Of a DNA stretch of 13,057 bases, positions 1 to 6,265 are shown piece by piece. The DNA is taken from the NCBI GenBank assembly GCA_002382495.1, contig DFXW01000025.1:66401-79457 (forward strand), in the 5' to 3' direction. Source of the stretch: Flavobacterium sp. UBA4098 (GTDB lineage Bacteria; Bacteroidota; Bacteroidia; Flavobacteriales; Flavobacteriaceae). The notes under the pieces were generated by a model. The model worked only from the letters and a program-made list of their open reading frames with translations, searched no databases and had not been told where the DNA came from. The translations under genes and the position numbers were made by a program. Every line of letters begins with the position of its first letter. Position 1 is the stretch's first letter.

Positions 1-24
1 CTCTACCAACTGAGCTATCGAGTC
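1..24 (-). tRNA. tRNA gene, 5' end only (isotype not determinable)
   Basis: Read on the minus strand, these bases give a 7-nt acceptor arm (GACTCGA), then TA, then the canonical D-arm AGCTCAGTTGGTAGAG. The 5' end is at position 24 and the rest, including the anticodon, runs off the left edge. The isotype therefore cannot be read. A well-matched Bacteroidetes promoter lies 24 nt upstream. Confidence 0.88.
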
Positions 25-48
25 ATTATCATTTCTTGAATGCGGGTG

Positions 49-80
49 CAAATATAAGGCCTTATTTTTGATATTTCAAA
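49..80 (-). promoter_or_regulatory. Promoter of the partial tRNA gene
   Basis: On the minus strand a TTTG (80..77) is followed after 20 nt by TATATTTG (56..49), an exact match to the Bacteroidetes -33/-7 consensus TTTG-N19-21-TAnnTTTG. The -7 box ends 24 nt before the first tRNA base, a normal distance for a tRNA with a short leader. Confidence 0.75.
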
Positions 81-100
81 GCTATTTTATTATAAATTTG
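67..100 (+). promoter_or_regulatory. Promoter of shikimate kinase gene
   Basis: TTTG at 67-70 and TAAATTTG at 93-100 match the Bacteroidetes promoter form with a 22-nt spacer, slightly longer than usual. Transcription would begin near 105, giving a leader of about 47 nt before the aroK ATG. The -33 region interlocks with that of the divergent tRNA promoter. Confidence 0.6.
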
Positions 101-151
101 TCTTTTTTAAACAAAAGTCCTTAACGCCTTAATCTGTAAGGTTTTATTCCA

Positions 152-670
152 ATGAAAAAAATTATATTATTAGGATATATGGGGTGTGGCAAATCAACAA
201 TAGCCGAAAAACTCTCAGGTTTACTACACCTTCCATTTGTCGATTTAGATAAAAGTATTGAAGCCAAAGCAAGAATGACAATCAATCAAATTTTCGAAAC
301 TTTTGGAGAAGTCTATTTTAGAAAATTAGAACACGATGTTTTTGTCGAATTGCTCGCTACATCCGAAAATCAAATCATTGGTTTAGGTGGAGGTACACCT
401 TGTTATGCCAATAATCATGAATTGTTAAAAGGCAAGGGAATTACTTCTATTTATTTGAAAGCGTCAGTTGAAACATTGTTTAATAGATTGTCTCACAATA
501 AAAGTAAACGTCCCATAGTATCTAATAAATCAGAAGCTGAATTACAAGAGTTTATCGCCAAACATTTGTTTGATCGCAGTTTTTACTACAATCAGGCTGA
601 ATACAAAGTAGCTGTAGATGGTAAATCAATCGATGAAACAGTTACAGATATAATGACAATATTAGCTTAA
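152..670 (+). CDS. aroK: Shikimate kinase
   Basis: Phosphorylates the 3-hydroxyl of shikimate with ATP in the shikimate pathway to chorismate and aromatic amino acids; cytoplasmic. The 172-aa length is normal for this compact P-loop kinase. Visible motifs are the Walker A loop GYMGCGKST (residues 8-16), the shikimate-binding DLD (31-33) with D33, R57 in the FRKLE segment, the GGGTP loop (79-83), the lid arginine R120 in KRP, and R142 in the C-terminal FDRSFYY segment. The ATG at 152 starts directly at the conserved first beta strand, so the start is secure. The last 9 bases overlap the 3' end of the convergent phosphoribosyltransferase gene, and no terminator separates the two. Confidence 0.96.
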   Translation: MKKIILLGYMGCGKSTIAEKLSGLLHLPFVDLDKSIEAKARMTINQIFETFGEVYFRKLEHDVFVELLATSENQIIGLGGGTPCYANNHELLKGKGITSIYLKASVETLFNRLSHNKSKRPIVSNKSEAELQEFIAKHLFDRSFYYNQAEYKVAVDGKSIDETVTDIMTILA

Positions 671-1162
671 ATAAGCTGTGTTTTGTCCGTTTTCATCAAA
701 AACAACACGAACGTGTTCCAATAATGAAGTAGATAACGAGATGCCTTTAAAATCTGCTTTTACTGGATATTTTTTGTGATTACGATCCACTAAAACAGCA
801 GTTTTGAATTTAGTTAATGGAACATCCAAAAAATGTCTTACTGCATAAATTAAAGTTGTTCCAGAATTCAGAACATCATCTACTACAATTAATCCTTTGT
901 TAGCATATTCTTCTTTGGATAGTGAAGTTTGAATTGGCGCTTCGGGATGTAGTTTGTTGACATTCACCTCGCACAAAGCAATTTTTAGAGTTGCAATTTC
1001 TTGTAAAGCAGTTGCAATTTTTTGAGCAAAAATGAATCCGTTTGTAGCAATGCCTGCAATGACAATTTCTTCTTCATCAACAAATGTCTCATAGATTTGA
1101 TACGCTATACGTTTGATTTTATGCTCGATTTCTTGATGAGTTAAGATGATATTTTGGCTCAT
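662..1162 (-). CDS. PyrR-like phosphoribosyltransferase family protein
   Basis: Type I phosphoribosyltransferase, 166 aa. The PRPP-binding signature VVDDVLNSGTT occupies residues 93-103, following a hydrophobic strand. The substrate-specificity hood near the N-terminus and the flexible loop near residues 66-80 fit the fold. The DDVLxxGTT form resembles PyrR, the bifunctional uracil phosphoribosyltransferase and pyrimidine regulator of Gram-positive bacteria. Close Bacteroidetes relatives are usually named only as phosphoribosyltransferases, so the base specificity and any RNA-binding regulatory role are inferred. It lies 66 nt downstream of hslR on the same strand and may be co-transcribed. 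An 11-base A tract sits 6 nt before the ATG. Convergent with aroK, with overlapping stop codons. Confidence 0.85.
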   Translation of the reverse strand: MSQNIILTHQEIEHKIKRIAYQIYETFVDEEEIVIAGIATNGFIFAQKIATALQEIATLKIALCEVNVNKLHPEAPIQTSLSKEEYANKGLIVVDDVLNSGTTLIYAVRHFLDVPLTKFKTAVLVDRNHKKYPVKADFKGISLSTSLLEHVRVVFDENGQNTAYLS

Positions 1163-1228
1163 AGTCTATTTTTTTTTTTGAAAGGTACAATCTTTTTTTG
1201 TTCGTTTTAATCCTTAGGGTTTCAATTA

Positions 1229-1624
1229 TTACAAAAAGTCTTCTTCAAAATCTTCTGGAATTTCATTACCGTATTCGTCAATATCTCTTCGGTCTTTTTT
1301 AGTAGGACGCCCAGTTCCCGTTTTTCGATAATGTTCTTTGGATAATTTTAATAATTCTAAATGAGCAAAGGCTTCGGCAGGAGTATCATTTCGGCGATAG
1401 ATGTCTACTAATTTTGCTCCAACACGACTTTCAGGAATATCTAAAACGGTTATAATTTGTGTGATTTGGTCTTTTCTAAATGTGATTTTGTCGGTTGGAT
1501 AAACCTCTCGAGAGGGCTTTGCGATTTGTCCATTTACTGTCACATGGTTTTTTTTACAAGCCTCTGTAACCATGTTTCTCGTCTTATAATATCGTACACA
1601 CCATAAATATTTGTCTATTCGCAT
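1229..1624 (-). CDS. hslR: S4-domain RNA-binding protein, Hsp15/HslR type
   Basis: Small basic S4-domain protein of 131 aa. In E. coli, Hsp15 binds free 50S subunits that still carry nascent chain-tRNA and helps recycle them; the same role here is inferred from family. The S4 motif fills the N-terminus (RIDKYLWCVRYYKTRN onward to about residue 60, including VTVNGQ and KPSREV). A C-terminal KKDRRD patch resembles the E. coli protein, and the tail is acidic. I start at the ATG at 1624: the open frame extends upstream to 1669, but those 15 residues do not belong to the S4 fold and a TATTTTTG promoter box at 1663..1656 would lie inside them. Divergent from the FKBP-like lipoprotein gene. Confidence 0.9.
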   Translation of the reverse strand: MRIDKYLWCVRYYKTRNMVTEACKKNHVTVNGQIAKPSREVYPTDKITFRKDQITQIITVLDIPESRVGAKLVDIYRRNDTPAEAFAHLELLKLSKEHYRKTGTGRPTKKDRRDIDEYGNEIPEDFEEDFL

Positions 1625-1655
1625 AAATTTTCTAAAATCGAAGTTAAATAGTTTA

Positions 1656-1663
1656 CAAAAATA
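1656..1663 (-). promoter_or_regulatory. -7 promoter box of hslR
   Basis: TATTTTTG on the minus strand matches TAnnTTTG. No clear TTTG is seen about 20 nt further upstream, so it is only half a consensus promoter. The predicted transcript start near 1650 leaves about 26 nt before the ATG at 1624 and supports that start codon. Confidence 0.5.
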
Positions 1664-1702
1664 AATCAATATTGTATCTTGCGCACTTAAAAATTCGCCA
1701 TA

Positions 1703-2716
1703 ATGAACAAATTTAAGTATTATTTTATTCTATTAATAACAACCCTTTCTTTATTTTCATGTTCTAAAGATAATGCAACTGAAGCAGAAACAATTAGAGA
1801 ATATTCTGTTCAATACACAACAGATATTGCTACCATTGAAGAATATCTTAAAACTACTTACATTACTGTGATAAACCATTCTGGTTTTGCAGATGATCAA
1901 GATGTTACTTTTACCAAAATACCTGCTGGAGGAACTCAACCAGCGGTTTGGTCGTATTTAAATAGCACTTCATTTCCAAAGTTACTATCCAGAGAGGTTA
2001 AATTACACGATATAACTTATAAAGTATATTATTTAGTATTGAGAGAAGGTACTGGAGAAAAACCAACTAACGTTGATGGTGTCTTGGCTTCTTATAAAGG
2101 TGATTATTTAACCCAAGTAGCCGCTACTACAACAACAGCTGCAACATTGACTGCAACACAATTCGAAGAGTCCAAAAACCCACAAAGTTTTTTTAGTTTA
2201 ACAAATACTATTGTAGGTTGGTCTGAAATTTTTCCACAATTCAAAAAAGGAACCTATACAGCTAATGCGGATGGAACAGTTTCTTATTCTGGTTTTGGTG
2301 CTGGAGTCATGTTTTTACCCTCAGGTCTTGCCTATTATGCCTCAGGTAGCGGTTCAATTCCTTCCTATAGTCCTTTAGTTTTTAGCTTTAAACTATACGA
2401 AATTCAACGATTGGATCAAGATGCTGATGGTATTCCGTCTTATTTAGAAGATTTGAATGGAGATGGATATGTTTACGATTTTAGAAATACGATAAATTAC
2501 CCAACATCGATAGCATCAAATTCTGATGATACAGATGCTGATGGTATACCTAACTTTCTTGATATAGATGATGATGGGGATAATTTTACTACTAAATTAG
2601 AAATTAAAGATCCTATAACTGGATTAAGCATTCCTTTTGCAACTATTCCTGATTGTAGTGGTAATACTACCAATAGTGCAAGAATTAAAAAGCATTTAGA
2701 TAAAAATTGTCACTAA
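1703..2716 (+). CDS. Lipoprotein with FKBP-type peptidyl-prolyl isomerase domain and C-terminal Asp-rich (calcium-type) repeats
   Basis: Predicted envelope lipoprotein of 337 aa. A hydrophobic signal peptide ends in the lipobox LFSC, with the lipidated Cys at residue 20 followed by SKDN; charged residues here resemble the Bacteroidetes lipoprotein export signal, so surface exposure is possible. Residues about 95-235 look like an FKBP domain: REGTGEKP (114-121), a VASYKG-like strand, VGWSEIF with W173 in the place of the FKBP pocket tryptophan, LAYYASGSGSIPSYSPLVFSF near the C-terminal end, and KLYEI. Insertions make it longer than a minimal FKBP. Two Asp-rich loops follow, DQDADGIP (238-245) and DTDADGIP with DIDDDGD (276-293), as in thrombospondin type 3 or EF-like calcium sites. 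Two Cys near the end could form a disulfide. Flavobacteria have related FKBP lipoproteins such as GldI, but nothing here shows a role in gliding. Confidence 0.82.
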   Translation: MNKFKYYFILLITTLSLFSCSKDNATEAETIREYSVQYTTDIATIEEYLKTTYITVINHSGFADDQDVTFTKIPAGGTQPAVWSYLNSTSFPKLLSREVKLHDITYKVYYLVLREGTGEKPTNVDGVLASYKGDYLTQVAATTTTAATLTATQFEESKNPQSFFSLTNTIVGWSEIFPQFKKGTYTANADGTVSYSGFGAGVMFLPSGLAYYASGSGSIPSYSPLVFSFKLYEIQRLDQDADGIPSYLEDLNGDGYVYDFRNTINYPTSIASNSDDTDADGIPNFLDIDDDGDNFTTKLEIKDPITGLSIPFATIPDCSGNTTNSARIKKHLDKNCH

Positions 2717-2729
2717 AAAAAGAGTAAAT

Positions 2730-2766
2730 AAAAAATCCCGATTTCATTGAAATCGGGATTTTTTTT
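2730..2766. terminator. Bidirectional intrinsic terminator
   Basis: A 16-bp perfect stem (2730-2745 with 2749-2764) around a 3-nt ATT loop has a CCCGATTTC core flanked by A and T runs. It can end transcription in both directions and sits between the convergent FKBP lipoprotein and transketolase genes. Confidence 0.93.
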
Positions 2767-2782
2767 ATGGTATAAAAAAGGA

Positions 2783-3736
2783 TTATTTTCTTTTGATCAC
2801 TTTTTCTGCAGCAGCAACAATAGCTTGATTGTTTAACTTGTATTTTTCCATTAATTGTTCAGGAGTTCCTGATTCGCCAAAACTATCATTTACCGCTACA
2901 AATTCCTGTGGAGCTGGATGATGTAAAGCCAATACTCTCGAAACACTCTCGCCTAAACCTCCTAAGATATTATGTTCTTCAGCAGTTACAATACATTTTG
3001 TTTTGGCCAATGATTTTAAAATAGCTTCTTCGTCCAATGGTTTAATAGTATGGATGTTGATAACTTCAGCAGAGATTCCTTTCGCTTCTAATGCTTCAGC
3101 AGCAACTAAAGCTTCCCAAACTAAGTGTCCAGTCGCTACAATAGTTACATCGGTACCTTCGTTTAAAAGAATCGCTTTTCCAATAACGAATGGTTCATCA
3201 GCTGGCATAAAGTTAGGCACTACTGGACGTCCAAAACGCAAGTAAGCAGGTCCGTGATGATTTGCCAGTGCAATAGTAGCCACTTTGGTTTGGTTGTAAT
3301 CGCAAGTGTTGATTACTGTCATTCCAGGCAACATTTTCATTAAACCGATATCTTCTAAGATTTGGTGAGTCGCGCCATCTTCACCTAGAGTTAATCCGGC
3401 GTGAGATGCACAGATTTTTACGTTTTTCTCAGAATAAGCAACTGATTGACGAATTTGATCGTACACACGTCCTGTAGAGAAACTAGCAAAAGTACCTGTA
3501 AAAGGAATTTTACCACCAATAGTTAGTCCTGCTGCAATTCCAATCATATTGGCTTCAGCAATTCCAATTTGGAAAAAACGTTCTGGGTGATTCTTTTTGA
3601 AATCGTCAAATTTTAATGATCCAATTAAGTCCGCACAAAGCGCTACTACATTTTCATTTTTTTGACCTAATTCAGTCATTCCCGCTCCAAAACCTGAACG
3701 AGTATCTTTACTTCCTGTATTTGTATATTTTTTCAT
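2783..3736 (-). CDS. Transketolase, C-terminal subunit
   Basis: Second half of a split transketolase, 317 aa, containing the pyrimidine-binding domain and the C-terminal domain. Transketolase moves two-carbon units between sugar phosphates in the non-oxidative pentose phosphate pathway. The catalytic Glu that activates thiamine diphosphate is E61 in IGIAEANMIG. The segment HAGLTLGEDGATHQ (112-125) holds active-site His and Asp residues matching the GEDGPTHQ region of one-piece transketolases. LRFGRP and the C-terminal Rossmann-like domain (about 195-317) follow. It starts 16 nt after the stop of the N-terminal subunit gene, so the two are clearly co-transcribed and the enzyme must be a heteromer. 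DXP synthase shares this architecture but is a single longer chain, so it is less likely. Confidence 0.94.
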   Translation of the reverse strand: MKKYTNTGSKDTRSGFGAGMTELGQKNENVVALCADLIGSLKFDDFKKNHPERFFQIGIAEANMIGIAAGLTIGGKIPFTGTFASFSTGRVYDQIRQSVAYSEKNVKICASHAGLTLGEDGATHQILEDIGLMKMLPGMTVINTCDYNQTKVATIALANHHGPAYLRFGRPVVPNFMPADEPFVIGKAILLNEGTDVTIVATGHLVWEALVAAEALEAKGISAEVINIHTIKPLDEEAILKSLAKTKCIVTAEEHNILGGLGESVSRVLALHHPAPQEFVAVNDSFGESGTPEQLMEKYKLNNQAIVAAAEKVIKRK

Positions 3737-3752
3737 TTGTTGTGTCTTGTTA

Positions 3753-4601
3753 TTAGTAATCAGCTAATGTTGAAGTATTTTGTGCTAAAGCTTGTTCTAG
3801 TTGCGCATCATTTGGTGCTTTACCGTGCCAAGCATGCGTATGCATCATAAAATCAACTCCGTTACCCATTTCTGTATGCAATAAAACGCAAACTGGTTTT
3901 CCTTTTCCAGTTCGAGATTTTGCATCGTTCATTCCTGCAATGATTGCCTCTAGATTATTTCCTTCTTTGATTTCTAATACATCCCAATCAAAAGCTTCAA
4001 ATTTTGCTTTTAAACTACCCATACACAATACTTCGTCAGTAGTACCATCGATTTGTTTTCCATTAAGGTCAACAGTAGCAATTAAATTGTCTACTTTTTT
4101 TGCAGAAGCATACATAATGGCTTCCCAGTTTTGTCCTTCTTGTAATTCACCATCACCATGTAAAGTGTATACTAGGTGTTTGTCATTGTTTAGTTTTTTG
4201 GCTTGAGCCGCACCAATTCCAACAGATAATCCTTGTCCAAGTGAACCAGAAGCCATGCGGATTCCTGGCAAACCATCATGTGTAGTTGGGTGACCTTGTA
4301 ATCTGCAATTGATTAAACGGAAAGTAGCTAATTCAGCTACTGGAAAATAACCGCTTCTTGCTAAAACGCTATAAAAAACTGGAGAGATGTGTCCGTTAGA
4401 AAGGAAGAAAAGATCTTCGCCAATTCCGTCCATATCAAAACCTTCTTTGCGTTCCATTAGGTTTTGGTACAAGGCTACTAAAAATTCAGTACAACCCAAA
4501 GATCCTCCAGGATGACCTGAATTGACAGCGTGTACCATTCGAAGAATATCTCTTCTAACTTGGATAGTTAAATCGTTTAATTGTTGTGTGTTAGGCTTCA
4601 T
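3753..4601 (-). CDS. Transketolase, N-terminal subunit
   Basis: First half of the split transketolase, 282 aa, the pyrophosphate-binding domain for thiamine diphosphate. SGHPGGSLG (28-36) holds the conserved His 30, SNGH (68-71) and GHPT (103-106) are substrate or cofactor contacts, and SGSLGQGLS (118-126) is typical of the family. The thiamine diphosphate motif begins GDGE (149-152) and ends at N180 in VDLNGKQ, giving D150 and N180 as magnesium ligands. H258 lies in the HTHAWHGKAP segment near the C-terminus. It is the first gene of a two-gene operon with the C-terminal subunit, driven by the promoter at 4627-4658. Split transketolases are common in Bacteroidetes and archaea. Confidence 0.94.
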   Translation of the reverse strand: MKPNTQQLNDLTIQVRRDILRMVHAVNSGHPGGSLGCTEFLVALYQNLMERKEGFDMDGIGEDLFFLSNGHISPVFYSVLARSGYFPVAELATFRLINCRLQGHPTTHDGLPGIRMASGSLGQGLSVGIGAAQAKKLNNDKHLVYTLHGDGELQEGQNWEAIMYASAKKVDNLIATVDLNGKQIDGTTDEVLCMGSLKAKFEAFDWDVLEIKEGNNLEAIIAGMNDAKSRTGKGKPVCVLLHTEMGNGVDFMMHTHAWHGKAPNDAQLEQALAQNTSTLADY

Positions 4602-4626
4602 TTGATGTGTAAAGGTTAAACTGTTG

Positions 4627-4658
4627 CAAATGTAAATTTAATTTAGGGTTGGGACAAA
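4627..4658 (-). promoter_or_regulatory. Promoter of the transketolase operon
   Basis: On the minus strand TTTG (4658..4655), a 20-nt spacer, then TACATTTG (4634..4627) make an exact Bacteroidetes consensus promoter. The start of transcription would be near 4622, leaving a leader of about 21 nt. The full match suits strong constitutive expression of a central-metabolism enzyme. Confidence 0.82.
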
Positions 4659-4735
4659 CGTTTTTCCGAATTGTTGTCCATGTTTTATTAAGAATAATGG
4701 ATAATTATCAACAAAAACAAAATTTTAGTAGTAAC

Positions 4736-4763
4736 AAAAAAAAGCCTCCCAAAATTGGAAGGC
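4736..4763 (-). terminator. Terminator of the tandem rhodanese operon
   Basis: On the minus strand GCCTTCC pairs with GGGAGGC (one G-U pair) around a 6-nt loop and is followed by eight T. It lies 21 nt beyond the stop of the second rhodanese gene. On the plus strand the G-U pair becomes a C-A mismatch and there is no T run, so it works in one direction only. Confidence 0.88.
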
Positions 4764-4783
4764 GTATATTTTAAAATAGTCAA

Positions 4784-5098
4784 TTATAATTTGGATTGCA
4801 AACTAGACCAGCCGCCTCCATTATGAACGGAAGTATATCCATTTGATTTTAGTATGCTTTTTGCCGAAGCGCTTCGCATACCCGAAGCACAGCATGTGAT
4901 AATAGTTTTGTTTTTGTCTTTTAATTGACCTAAATGATTTTGTAATACTTGTACTGGAATATTTACAGCTCCTTTAATGTGTCCGCCTGAAAATTCAGCT
5001 TTTGAACGCACATCTAATATGATTGCTCCCTGTTGTACCAATTCAGTATAATTAATAGCAGGGCCTAATCCTAAAAACTTTTTTAATAGTGTGATCAT
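4784..5098 (-). CDS. Rhodanese-like sulfurtransferase (downstream of pair)
   Basis: Single-domain rhodanese, 104 aa, expected to carry sulfur as a persulfide on its active-site Cys. Visible are ILDVRSKAEF (27-36), GGHIKGAVNIP (38-48) and the catalytic loop CCASGMRS (69-76), in which C70 matches the family C-x-x-G-x-R nucleophile and C69 is an extra neighbouring Cys. NGGGW near the C-terminus is also typical. The N-terminal segment MITLLKKFLGLG is mildly amphipathic; no export signal is evident. It starts 5 nt after the stop of a second rhodanese gene, so the two are an operon and probably arose by tandem duplication. The sulfur donor and acceptor are unknown. Confidence 0.92.
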   Translation of the reverse strand: MITLLKKFLGLGPAINYTELVQQGAIILDVRSKAEFSGGHIKGAVNIPVQVLQNHLGQLKDKNKTIITCCASGMRSASAKSILKSNGYTSVHNGGGWSSLQSKL

Positions 5099-5103
5099 CT
5101 CTT

Positions 5104-5382
5104 TTATTTTGATTGATAGTAGTTAACATCTAGCCAGGAACCTCCATTGTAACAATCCAATCCTTGTTGTGAAAGGTAATGTTGCGCTTGTCCACTTCTA
5201 TTTCCAGAAGCACAGCATAGAATTAATGGTGAATGTAAATCTTTTAATTCTTCAACTCGTTCTGGAATGGTTTGCAATGGAATATTGATAGAACCTGCCA
5301 CATGACCACCCATGAATTCTTCGTGTGATCTCACATCTACAATGGTGCAATTGGCTTCTTTGATAATTTTTTCTAAAGTCAT
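5104..5382 (-). CDS. Rhodanese-like sulfurtransferase (upstream of pair)
   Basis: Single-domain rhodanese, 92 aa, first gene of the tandem pair. Motifs are TIVDVRSHEEF (13-23), GGHVAGSINIPL (25-36) and the loop CCASGNRS (56-63), with C57 as the likely persulfide-forming Cys. The double Cys and the ASGxRS loop are shared with its neighbour. It is even shorter at the N-terminus than its partner and is certainly cytoplasmic by appearance. The promoter about 60 nt upstream has a good -7 box but no -33 TTTG. A palindrome takes that position, which suggests activator-dependent expression. Confidence 0.92.
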   Translation of the reverse strand: MTLEKIIKEANCTIVDVRSHEEFMGGHVAGSINIPLQTIPERVEELKDLHSPLILCCASGNRSGQAQHYLSQQGLDCYNGGSWLDVNYYQSK

Positions 5383-5441
5383 GATTTGAATATAAAGTTA
5401 AGTTTCCTGTATATTAGTTTAGAAATACGTTGATTTCGATG

Positions 5442-5449
5442 CAAATATA
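5442..5449 (-). promoter_or_regulatory. -7 promoter box of the rhodanese pair
   Basis: TATATTTG on the minus strand is an exact TAnnTTTG match. The expected TTTG about 20 nt upstream is missing; the region instead overlaps a GTAAC-N4-GTTAC palindrome. Predicted transcription starts near 5437, about 55 nt before the first rhodanese ATG. Confidence 0.55.
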
Positions 5450-5471
5450 GTAGGGTCATTTTGTGGCTACA

Positions 5472-5485
5472 GTAACTTTTGTTAC
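5472..5485. promoter_or_regulatory. Palindromic operator-like site, GTAAC-N4-GTTAC
   Basis: GTAAC and GTTAC form a perfect two-fold symmetric site with a TTTT centre, written as GTA-N8-TAC, a spacing seen in CRP/FNR-family operators. Its centre, 5478.5, is about 41.5 nt upstream of the inferred rhodanese transcription start, the classic position of a class II activator. The binding protein is unknown and this is inference from symmetry and position. Confidence 0.4.
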
Positions 5486-5552
5486 ACAAGTCTCATTAAC
5501 TTCAATGCTTTAAAACGGATAATACATTCCGCAGAGTTTAAAAACTATATAA

Positions 5553-6236
5553 TTAGTACAATTTTTGAACTGCTTTTTCCAGCAAGGGTTGCATGGTTTG
5601 ATATCCTTTTAAATTAGGATGTACACTGTCTTCAGAAAATTCTTTAGGCAAACCATTTTTGGCGTCAGCCATGGCAGAATGATAATCAACATAAGGAATA
5701 TGTTGTTGTTTTGCATACGTTTGAATCATTTGATTCAATTGAATAATGTTTTCGGCAGCTTGATCATTTGGTCGCCAATAAAAATTATTGGCAGGTAAAA
5801 CTGAACAAAGAATTACTTTAATTTTATTGGCTTTTGCCAATTCAACCATAGATTGAATATTACCAAAAATTTTCGCAAGGGTAGTAGGTCCGGTATTGCC
5901 TGCAATGTCATTTACCCCGGCTAAAATTACGACCACATCAGGATGTAAATTCAGTACATCAGGTCTAAAACGAATCAACATTTGGGGTGTGGTTTGACCA
6001 CTAATTCCCCTGTTAATATAGGATGTGTTGGTGAAAAAATCGGGCTGAATTTGTAACCAAAACTCCGTAATTGAATCACCCATTAAAACGATTCTTTTTT
6101 CTCCAGAGTGTTTAGGCGGTAGCTGGTTATTTTGGGTTTCGTATTTTGCTAAATTAGCCCAATCTTGAGCAAATGATGTTTCAGACATACTAATAAAGAT
6201 AAATAGTAATAAATAATAAATGACCGAATTTTTCAT
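5553..6236 (-). CDS. Secreted SGNH/GDSL-family hydrolase (esterase/acylhydrolase)
   Basis: Serine esterase of the SGNH fold, 227 aa. A signal peptide of about 23 residues ends TSFA before QDW and has no lipobox Cys, so export to the periplasm or beyond is expected. All four blocks are present: GDSIT (53-57) with nucleophile S55, G80 in RGISGQT, GVND (107-110) with N109, and DSVHPN (203-208) with D203 and H206 completing the triad. The family removes acyl or acetyl groups from lipids and carbohydrates; the natural substrate cannot be told from sequence. It begins 25 nt after cysM and may be read from the same transcript, although an inverted repeat at 6241-6265 lies in the gap. Nothing suggests a role in cysteine synthesis. 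Confidence 0.9.
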   Translation of the reverse strand: MKNSVIYYLLLFIFISMSETSFAQDWANLAKYETQNNQLPPKHSGEKRIVLMGDSITEFWLQIQPDFFTNTSYINRGISGQTTPQMLIRFRPDVLNLHPDVVVILAGVNDIAGNTGPTTLAKIFGNIQSMVELAKANKIKVILCSVLPANNFYWRPNDQAAENIIQLNQMIQTYAKQQHIPYVDYHSAMADAKNGLPKEFSEDSVHPNLKGYQTMQPLLEKAVQKLY

Positions 6237-6240
6237 ATTC

Positions 6241-6265
6241 CTAACTTTTTAAAGTTGAAAGTTAG
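6241..6265. repeat. Inverted repeat at the cysM / GDSL hydrolase junction
   Basis: CTAACTTT (6241-6248) and AAAGTTAG (6258-6265) form an 8-bp stem with a 9-nt loop. The right arm contains the cysM stop codon and the left arm ends just before the GDSL gene start. There is no T run after it on the minus strand, so it is not a normal terminator; it could stabilise the upstream mRNA or lower downstream expression. Confidence 0.5.

Noticed and set aside
664..677. Inverted repeat AGCTTA-AA-TAAGCT at the aroK end as terminator
   Set aside because: The stem is short and AT-rich, the loop is too small for the full pairing, and no T run follows on either strand.
1169..1179. Eleven-T tract before the phosphoribosyltransferase start as a phase-variation switch
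   Set aside because: It lies in the leader, not in a promoter spacer or reading frame that I can identify, and AT-rich genomes carry such tracts often.
5516..5531. CGGA/TCCG hairpin as terminator of the GDSL gene
   Set aside because: Only four base pairs, with a short T run; too weak to support.
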